Shown in pieces: positions 1 through 10,300 of a DNA stretch of 64,000 nt (its first letter is position 1; each line of letters opens with the position of its first letter). The DNA lies in contig JASANG010002151.1 in NCBI GenBank assembly GCA_030248215.1, positions 19,901 through 83,900 on the forward strand, given 5' to 3'. Source of the DNA: Enoplolaimus lenunculus. Taxonomy: Eukaryota > Nematoda > Enoplea > Enoplida > Thoracostomopsidae. A program made the translations under genes and the position numbers. The notes beneath the pieces were generated by a model. That model did not search any database, was not told the origin of the DNA, and saw only the letters and a program-made list of their open reading frames with translations.

Positions 1-229
1 ACACATTTTTGCAACGTTTAGGCTTAGGATTAGGAACCCATTTTTGCAACGCTTAGGCTTAGGCTTAGGAACACATTTTTGCAACGCTTAGTCTTAGGCG
101 TAGGAACACATTTTTGCAACGCGTAGGCGTATGCTTAGGAACACATTTTTGCAACGCTTAAGCTTAGGCTTAGGAACACATGTTTGCAATGCTTAGGCAC
201 TGTTACGCCCCTAAAAATAACATTGGCAC
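1..229. mobile_element. Telomere-motif MITE, family B, cut by window edge
   Basis: The stretch is an array of CTTAGG units broken by a recurring spacer that reads like AACACATTTTTGCAACG. It closes with GTTACGCCCCTAAAAATAACATTGGC, written here only as the family's right terminal repeat (ends near 229). The left end lies outside the window. Compare the complete copy at 1115-1300. Confidence 0.7.
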
Positions 230-535
230 GAATCACTCACTGTTTTAACCCGCTGAGAGACCGAATTCTAGACTTTTATGTATAACAAACAAAACCTAAG
301 CACAAATGATAAAACATATTTGTATATTGCAAACCCCTATTGGATCAATTTCGTTATAATAACAGTTTAAGCATGTAGACAGTTAGGCTGATTAATTCGA
401 AGGAGCCGTTTCTCATTATATAGCGTAGATATCATCACGTAACATTAAATATAGGTTTATTGGCTTGTTCCGCTAATGAGCGTGGACTGTCCATTCAAAT
501 TGTTGCCATCTGTATATTTTTATGCTCATAAACAT

Positions 536-903
536 CACTGCAAAAAATGGTGAGTCAAATTGACTCTCTCCGAAATAGGCTTTTTTTGGACTACACAAAC
601 TGAGTCAAAATTCGTGAATTCGACGACAGTCAAATTGATTCTCTCCGAAATAGGATTTTCCGGACTAGACAAACTGAGTCAAAATTCGTGAATTCGACGA
701 CAGTCAAATTGATTCTCTCCGAAATAGGATTTTCCGGACTAGACAAACTGAGTCAAAATTCGACACCGCCAGAGTCAAATTCGACTCACTGAGTCGCTCC
801 GTGAGTCGAATTTGATTCTGGCGGAGTCGAATTTGACTCAGTTTGTGTAGTCCAGAAAAGCCTATTTCGGAGAGAGTCAATTTGACTCAGCATTTTTTGC
901 AGT
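536..903. mobile_element. Fold-back MITE, family C, with internal tandem duplication
   Basis: The ends CACTGCAAAAAATGG and the near-complement GCATTTTTTGCAGT form long inverted arms rich in GAGTCAAATTGACTC. About 89 bp of the left arm (from near 587) is present two to three times in tandem, which makes this copy longer than the 190-210 bp members elsewhere. Most other members are flanked by TA, suggesting Tc1/mariner-type mobilisation. The flanks here read ACAT on both sides. Confidence 0.75.
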
Positions 904-1114
904 ACATATCATTTCTACATATGTTGACAGGTGGGTCAAATGAAGTTGAAGCTTGTCAATTTCGTTGAATCATTTGGATGACATACAAAATTGTTTCTAA
1001 AGGTTCAAAAACTTTTCTGGGCACGTTGAGTTTCTCCTGCCCCCCTGTTTTTGCTACACGACATTATCTGTCTAACATTACTGTGATAAATATTGAGTTA
1101 TGCTTAATTTTGAA

Positions 1115-1300
1115 GGCCAATGTTGCTTTTAGGGGCGTAACAGTAGATTAAGCGCATTCCTATAAGCCTAAGCCTAAACCTAAGCGTTACAAAAGTGTGC
1201 TCCTTAACCTAAGCCTAAGCGAAAAAATTTAATTTATAATCTAAACCTACTTTTTATAGACCAACCAGAAACCTGGACGCCAATAAAAGTAACATGGGCC
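1115..1300. mobile_element. Telomere-motif MITE, family B (complete)
   Basis: It starts GGCCAATGTTGCTTTTAGGG and ends with the imperfect complement TAAAAGTAACATGGGCC. Between the ends lie CCTAAG repeats, then an AT-rich subterminal part and the family-specific AGAAACCTGGACG. The end repeats differ completely from family A (for example 17534-17747), although both carry the same telomere-like core. Confidence 0.75.
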
Positions 1301-1398
1301 AGTTTTAGCATCATTATACGAAATAACACAATTATTTTAATAACAAAAGTAAAGCCTACATATGCATTAGTACCAAGACGTGGATGCTTAATAAGAAA

Positions 1399-4300
1399 AT
1401 GAATTTTGCAGGTAATTTTTTGGTTTTGACTTTAGCGATACACCGGATATTTTCGGTAAAATCAAAAGGATATCGGTTAAAATAAACAGTATAGCTTAGA
1501 AAAATCAACTCGTTAAGCTTTTGGCTTTATACCTTTTGGGTAAGCATAGACCTGAGAGTACGGTAGTACCGGTTCTATCATATCGCGTCACGCGACATTT
1601 TGCCTAAACACACTGTAAATTTTAATGAGTTGATTAATCAACTCAGAGAGATAATTAGTTATTTCGTGTAATCTCTGTGTTAATAACTGAAGACATTAAC
1701 TCACTCTGAGCTGATTCAATTCCCGGTGAATTGACTAAACTCAGGATAAGTTAATACAATTCTGTTCTGAAAAGCCTTATTAAAAACTAAGATTTCTGAG
1801 TCAATTCAACTCATTCTGAGTTAAAATCAACTCACTGGAATTTTCAGTGCATGTTGTTGACGTTTCGTTACTGTTGTTGAATAAATTTTTGAAGTTGTTT
1901 TACCTAAGTTTTTCATTTAGCATTCGAGCAGATAAAAAATGTTTTTTTCCGGTTCCGTCCATACTACCGTATAGTCTGGGAACCCTCTGGCTCCGATTCC
2001 GGTGCCTGAACTGGAACCCGGCATCGGAACATCCCTAAGTAGTATGTGTCAAAAAACAACAATAATTTTGCAGTATATAAACCCCCGGATTACAAAACTC
2101 CACATGTATTTTTCAATATCCGGCGAATGTAACGAACAGGGGCGTAACAGTAAGCATATTCCTAAACCTAAGCCTAAGCCTAATCGTAAGAATGATTAAA
2201 TTCCTAAACCTAAGCTTAAGCCTACTTAAGCGTAAGAATGAGTATATTCCTAATCCTAAGCCTAAGCCTAAGTCCAAGCCAAGCAAAAAAGTCAGTCTAA
2301 AGCTTAAGCTTACTCTATTCTAGTTACGTTCCGCCCCTGATCTTTACATGGGCCCAATATCCTATGATGTATAGTAATAAAGAATGATTTCAAAGTTGAA
2401 TTCAAGCTTTGCAAGGCTTACATCGAGTTATTACTGCGTACACGAGTAATAATTTAAAACGCTGTGCATTGTGTACCACACGTATGCAAACAGCTTCAAA
2501 TAGTTGCGACACCTGTGAATGCGAACGGCCCATGTATAGAACAGGGCCGGATCGTTTTCCGGAGGGGCTATAATAGAGTCAGTTTAAGCTTTAGACAAAT
2601 TTTTTTGCTTAGGCTTATGCTTAGGAATAAGCTCATCCATACGCTTAGGCTTAGGCTTAGGCTTAGGCTTAGGCTTAGGCTTAGGCTTAGGCTTAGACTT
2701 GGGCTTAGGCTTGGGTTAGGCTTAGGCTTAGGCTTAGTAATATGCTTATACTACTATTCCGGCCGTGTTATATATGTGCCATGCGAACTATAATTTTTTG
2801 CTATTTCAGGCAACACTATCGCATTGGTAGTTTGTATCGCATCAGCCGGCGCTCAACTTAAACCAAGATCTCTCGAAGCGTTGCCATCCGATTCCATCAA
2901 TCGACCTAAAAAAGTCTATCGACCTTTCTACTTCAACGACGATCACAACCATTCTGTCAGCGAATTTCTACCGTCGGAATCCGCGGATAAAGCCAAACAC
3001 AACCGACAACGAATTAAACTCCGTCAAGAAGCGCTTGCCTATCATCCAGATCTCAATTTTGGAAACCCGTTTCGTCCACAACGGTTCCATACACCAAGAG
3101 GTGAGGGTGGAAAACGTAAGCGACCGCGAAAAAATTATCGTCGAGGGTACCAGCGAACCGCTTCGGATAACCTTAGCGAAGGATATGAAAATTATTACCA
3201 AGAACAGACTGGCCAGGAAACTGAACCAGAAACAAGCTATGAAGAAATATATTACTATTACGACTACGAACCTACTGATAGTCGGAAAGGTAGTAGAGAA
3301 GAATATGAATACTATGGTGATGAATATAAATCAGAGCTCGGCGAAGAACCGGCAGAAGATCGAATATCTAAAGAAAAATTGAAACCAGCTTTCAACGTTG
3401 TGTCAAAACAGCAAAACAACCAATCAGAATTAAGCTCGAAACGAAATTTTCAACCAGGGAAAAAATTACGCAATAGCGATAGACCTGGAAATGATGGCAG
3501 CCGAAAGTTATCCAATAGAAAATCTAGTCTTGTTTCAACGGCCAAAGACCAAAACGCAAGCCACCTATCAGATAACAGCAAAATTAACGAAGACTTGATG
3601 AGTTCAAAATTAGCCAATCAGAATCGAGTATTTAACAAACAGCCGTCTGATAATAACCAAGCTGTAATCAAATCTGACCAAGTCGCCCTCGCAACTAAGG
3701 GAAATTTAGCAAAATCTAAGTTTGATCTATCGTGGTATACGACATTTGACGAATCAAGAGATGACAAAGCGCATCAACAAACGTCGAAAACACCGGAACA
3801 ACAAATTTCTATTTCAAAGTCGAATTATAATCCATCATCGCATATGGAACGGTTAAAATTTGAACCAATCAACCCCGACCATTTAGCACCACCAGACGCT
3901 CAAAGCTTACACAATCCACATATGCCGGAACAAAAAACAGCACGAAACAAAGAAAACGCGACAATAATACAGCCAAGCTACGAAGAACTTTTAAAATGGT
4001 TTTACGAAAAAGCAGTTAAAAATTTAAGAACTCAAAATTCTCAGCAAATCAGCAAAAATACCAACCAGCAATTAACAAATATCCAATCGCAATTAAGAAC
4101 GACCAATCAGTCTACGGTCACACCACCGGCGGTGTCCAATAGCATTGATTCAATTCCGAATGTTCAAAAATCGAACGCCATTGATTGGAGGAAACTGGGT
4201 CATGGCGTCGATGAAACTGCGTTTTCATTGGACGGTTTTGGACTTCAAAACAACGGACGCGGAGACACGCAGGACTTAGTGACCAGTAGCGAGTATTTTG

Positions 4301-7300
4301 GCGATTTACTTGGAGAGTTATCCGGAGCTCAAGTTTATTTGGTTAATGATACTACACTCCAATTGGTTGGATTTACATTTGAACCAGGTTTGCGGTGTGA
4401 TTTTAGTTTACTTTTAGATTTCGTTTAAGCATAAATCCCTGACCCGTAGCGACAAGGGAGATAAAAGGGCTTAGATCCCTAAAGTTTGGTCTCCTGAGAA
4501 AGCGCTGAGCAAATATTACGTATATATTGCTCAATTTGTACGCTGTACTTAAAGTTTATTTTAAATAGTGTGATTACGTAATTAAACAAGGCACAGATAT
4601 TACATCTTAGGGTGGCACTATACCTTTGATGACGTCCGACGCCGTCCGTCACCGTACGTTACCGTGCGGTATTGTAGCTTAATTACTCACGTACGATACC
4701 GTATGGTGACGGACGGTTACGTAGGGCGCCGGTCGGCGACGGACAACGCCGGACGGCACCTCACGCCAAGTATAACGCCACCCTAGACATTAAGGGCCAC
4801 AGTGCGGTTTCGTCTATCTTCATCGCAATAACCCGCTGTTGTACACTTTACCCCACATTTACGGTTAAACATTATGCTTAGGCTCAGGATTATGTTTGGC
4901 TACAAGCTTTGACAATAGTTTAGACTTTGGCGTGTAACATCCTTATGCGTAACTGAAACGTAAACCTAAGCGCAAGACGTAACCCTGTGAAGGGAAAGTG
5001 TCCAAGAGCTGAAATGGTCAACGTTGGATCCATGATTTAAAATGTATTCAAACCTTTTACAGCATCGAGTGTTCCACACGCCTTCGGTTTCAAATCACTG
5101 CACAGTGGTGGCCTTGCGATTGATGTATATGAATGGTTACAAACGAGAAGTACTCAATTCTTAAAACCTATGTAAGCCTATACTAACAATATTTAAATTC
5201 ATTTAACCCCTTCTCACATTGAGTTGCCTGTAGGCAACTCAGCGCAGTGTATATACGTTAAATAATATATATCGCATCGTGTTTAACAATTGCAACACGT
5301 ATACATAGTACTAAATCACCACAAGACGTGAGAGCCCCGTCGGACTCGAGCGTCAAGCTCCGATAGCTGAGTGGTGATGGTATACGCCTCCCACTCCAGT
5401 CACTTGAGTTCTAATCCTAGCATAAAAGTAGGTCTCGGGGGAAATAGAAAATATTCATGTGAGAAAGGGATAAGCTTAAAGTTTTAGTTTAAATAATATT
5501 CAAAATTTCCATCTGCAGCTGGATTTATACCAGCGGGAATTTTATGTTTCACTCGCGGTTATACTCGAGCAAAATGTCGTTACTCGCAACCCGCGTTTAC
5601 CCATTCTTATTTTTCTTTTGTATTCAGAAATGCTTGCGTAATTTTTCGATATATAATATATATTCATATTAATCGCTAGGTTAAATACATTTACACTGTA
5701 AATTCCAGTAAAAATTGATTTTAATTCAGAATGAGTTGAATCACTCAGTTAGGAGTCAACCTTGCAGAACGCGGTCTTCTGAATTGATTGTACTCATTCT
5801 GAGTTAATCAATCAACTGTGCCCTCAATGAAATCGGCTCAAGATGTGTTAATGTTTACACACTCAGAAATAACCATATATGACAAATTCGTTCTCTAAGT
5901 AAATTAATCAACTCACTGGAATTTACAGCGTACAATAAATCGATCAGCTAAGTTGCTAAACGGATGCAACTTAATATGAAAAGGTGAAACTTAGCCGAGC
6001 TGAAGGTAAAACAAATTTCCTAGGAGACACAGCCTGAGTTGGTGATGAAACAATATTATACACAGTAAAATAATATCCAAAGTTAGTTTTAAGCTTGTTT
6101 TTGAGAAATGTAAAAGACACCAGATCTTCAAGAATTGTTCGAAGCGTTGGGCAAATGTAAAGAACAGGGGCGGAACAGTATTATAATCATATTCCTAAGC
6201 CTAAGCGTAAGCCTAACTCTTAAGCGTAAGAATGAGCATATTCTTTAGCTCACGCTTAAGCCTTAGCCCAAGGCAAGCAAAAAATAGTCTAAAACGTAAG
6301 CTTACTCTATTGCAGTCCTACAGAGAAACGTTGCGCTCCTGTTCTTTACATTGGCCGAAACGTGCAAACATAGTCAACTTTTTACTGAACTACAAATCTT
6401 TCCTAAAAATATGAAAAAGCAAATATCGAAATTACCGGAACGTTCGGCGAAAGTTTTGCGGAATACGAAATCACATTTTCCGCCGGAAGTTGACTTTGGA
6501 GCTGGACGGCGTTACGCGTCAAACGGGACGGACAGCATCGGACGTTGATGGACGACACATCATGGTGACGGTGCACAGCGACGGACAGGGCCGGACGTCA
6601 TCAAAAGTATAGCGACACCCTTACAATTGAGTAAACAAACCCTTATTACATAAGTAAAACAATTTAACAGCACCCTGTAAATTCCATTGAGTTGATTAAT
6701 CTACTCGGAGAAAGAATTGGTTATTTTTGGTCATTTCTGAGTTAACAGCACTAAATTTTAACTCACTCTGCGAGATTATTTAATTCCGGGTGAGTTGATT
6801 AATTAACTCAGAATAAGGCCAATCTAATTCAGAAAATTCTGACTTTTGAAAGACCTAATTCAGAGTACAAGCTTCGGAGTGAATTCAACTTGTCATATAT
6901 TTGCAGGTTTCACTCTACTTGTGGCTGTTATTTCAGAAATTCGTTTGATATCGGCGAACATCGAAACGCTCATCTTGTGATCAATTGCCCAAACGGACGA
7001 ACTGTGCTTGAATTTGCTATTTTAGCAGTTTTAACTGCAGAAAACAAAGTATTAATCTTTTGTTTGTTTCTGTAACACATTTTGCAGGCTCTCAGTGATA
7101 GTTGAGTTATCATTGCTGGATGGCATATTCATTGAGTTGAAACTAATAAACGACTTACATTCGCAAAATATCTGATCCGTTGTAAATGATTAATAATTTG
7201 CATACTTTAGGCTGATTTTGCGGACTGAGTAGACTTCAGCTGCGACAAAAATCATTTAATTTTTGGAAGGGGACAGGATGCGTGAGCCCCTTTAAAAAGG

Positions 7301-10300
7301 TTTAGACCCACTATAAAGTCATATGAAATCGTCGCATTTTTTATTCCGGTCAGCACGTCAATGTAGCCACGGGGTTGTTTTATGAACCGGAGCCAAGATA
7401 TGTGCCGCATATATCAACAAAGCGTAAACTTAATCCCACTAATTTAGTATTATGTTCAGATTATCCGTATTGTCAAATGTGTGTAGCACCTGTAACCAAT
7501 TGGTGAGAGATAGTATAACTTTCGTACCAGTGAATGCTGAGACTCAAATTTCAGCACGTTTTTCGCGTATAATTTGCTCTATTTCTGTACCAATTTAGAG
7601 TTCAACAATTGCAATAGTTAATGAGTTTGAAAACGTATTACTAACGAATGATAGATGCTGTACACATTTGAGAATATATATTGCAATTTGTTTAATTTTG
7701 CTGGAGTCGGATATTCAGCAACGTTCTGTTCGCAAAAATAGAGTCATAACGTTTAAGCGTTTTTTACAGGACGAAGTAATAACAATGCCATTGAAACTGT
7801 TTCAACCACCGCCTTCAATTGAACAAACTCGCATTTTGTTCGATTCAAACCGATTTGGAATTAAATCTGACGAAATTTCAATTCTTAGTCGACGAACATT
7901 TGAAATTCCTGATTTTCAATTTCGAGGCAATGAAACCGGTAAGTGCAATCAACAGTGGATCATGACAAGAATGTGCAACTCTTGGGGTCCCGCATGGTAC
8001 AAAATGTACCATCGGGCGTTGCGTTTTTGACCGGTCTTCCCCTTGTTTAGAGAGTGGGTCGCTGTGACATGATTAGACCTAAATTAAACTAATAACGGGA
8101 GCATGTTTGACACCGCATACATAATGTGCCATGGTTCGCCCCAGTTGTACCTCCCTCTTAGTAAACGGGGTAAAACAAAAACGCAACGCGTGCCGGGTAC
8201 CTTCTTTTCTACACAGAATGTACTCAGTTGCACACTCTTGTATTAAAAAAGAGTTATTATCGACTCTTGGTGCAATCCAGTCACTAAAGAAACTGGAATT
8301 GGTGAGGGTGGCCAATATACAGAACAGGGCCGTAACAGTAGTATAAGCATATTCCTAAGCCTAAGCTTAACCCTATACATTAACCCAGTCAATGTATATA
8401 CCAGGGCCGTAACAGTAGTAAAACCATATTCCTAAACCTAAGCCTAAGCGTAAAAATAAACTTATACCAAGCCTGAGCAAACCATAGTTTAAAGCTTAAG
8501 CTTACCTTATCGTAGTCCCGTAGAAAAAGTTCCGCCCCTGATCTTTACATTGGCCGCGAGGGTTGGTAAGCCATTTAATTATACGGTGAGTTATTGCATC
8601 ACCAAAAAAAACAACTAAAATATCGGTTCTTAAACGTGTAACCGAATCCATTAATGATGATTCAATAAGAAACTGTCCTAACGTTGGATCCGTTTGCATA
8701 CCAAAGCCACGTCGTCGAGGTTGTAGAATAATGTAGGATCGACGTAAACCTAACGGGATCTGATGCGAAATTGAATTCAGACTCGTGGATAGCATTTACT
8801 GGACCCCCCTTCTATTTGGTATACGCCTACGGTCAGTTAAAGTTAAAGAATATGTTTTTCTTTCATTAATATTTGTTTATTTAATGTTTAGTATTTTGAT
8901 TGTTAACAGAGTACATGACAAATAGTAGTAAACGGCAATAAAATCCGACCTGTAGCTAGCTCACCTTGCTAGTGGTGGCTGATAATTTTTCAGGAGGAGC
9001 ATACAAAGGTTTTCAATGACTTTACAAGCAAGGTTGAAAATTTGTCAATAGAGGCTGGAACACAAAGTAAACACCAAACAAATATTACAAATCAAGTGTG
9101 GTGGATACTTAATGGGATAATTTGTTGTAATTTTTTATGTATACATATTTCAGGCGGGTACATTGTTGCCGGCAAAAACATTTCAGAAGTCATCGAAGGA
9201 AGAGCTGTACTGCATCGTTTAATGGTTCGAGGATGGGATTTCACTGATGAGTAAGTTCTGTCTTTGACAAGACTTGCAGGCTTGCAGTTGCAAGTTCTCG
9301 CTGCAAAAACTTAACACGTTTATTTTAATTGTAGCTGCAAGTTATTGCTGCAAAAACTTACACGTGTAAAATTGCAGTTGCAAGTTATTGCTGCAAAAAC
9401 TTACACGTGTAAAATTGCAGTTGCAAGTTATTGCTGCAAAAACTTACACGTGTAAAATTGCAGTTGACCCCGATAGCTAACAAGCGTGAAAATTTTTTTA
9501 AAAACTTACTTTCTCAACATGAAATTCTGACTACGCTTCATGAAAGCGGATGTGTTCCAAAAAAGGAACCGCCGGGATGGTTCCGGATGTAAATTTGCCG
9601 CTGAAGACACGGTGCTTCATAGAAATATCGTTAAAAATTTGATTCAAAACACCGTATGTTACACTGTAAATTCCAATAAATTGATTAATCAATTCACCTA
9701 GTGAGTTGGTTATTTCTGAATTAATATCAGTAAACATCAACTCACTCTGAGTTGAGTTGATTGTCTACTCTGAGTTGAATTGACTGTGGGTGAGTTTATT
9801 AATTAACTCAGAATGAATTGAATCACCTCAAAATGCTGTGTTCTGATAGTCCTAACTCAGACTGAGTGATTCAACTCATTCTGAGTTACTATCAACTCAC
9901 TGAAATTTACAGCGTAGCCAGTTGTTTTCTGTGCCCACGGCTCCTGTCGAAGTTATGTTTCTGTACACTACTGCTCGTGGGGACATTTGAATTTTTACAA
10001 AAACAATTTTTTGTTACACTATTTTCAGACCTCAATCTCTGGATCGTCATTTTGATTACGAAACGATTGTGGTTGATTTGCCGAACAATGTCGATATCCT
10101 GGATGTGGACTTTATTGGAGTTCAAGTCGCGTCGACCATTAATTATGTCGATCTGCCATCTATGGTACCATTCCGATTGCCTCCGTTCGTTCCACGCATT
10201 ACGGTACGTTACCCGGACTTGCACTGCTCAAATCGAGCAACTATACTCGCAGTTTGAGCATTTGAAACTGTCAGAATTGAAAATAAATTTTGAAGTTCAT

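Noticed and set aside
1-229. A chromosome end, because of the TTAGGC-type repeat at the window start
   Set aside because: The array is interrupted by a regular spacer and closes with a MITE terminal repeat. The same structure recurs through the window, so it is interstitial.
2464-2793. Open frame with a long Leu-Arg repeat
   Set aside because: It is a direct translation of the CTTAGG array of a family A MITE. Similar Leu-Ser or Leu-Arg frames at 15645-15953, 21087-21371 and 59252-59503 have the same origin.
5352-5430. A functional tRNA gene
   Set aside because: The boxes are present, but the acceptor stem does not pair convincingly and the sequence continues into a tail shared with other copies, so a SINE is the better call.
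9283-9470. A CRISPR-like array
   Set aside because: The units are contiguous tandem copies without variable spacers, in an intron of an animal gene.
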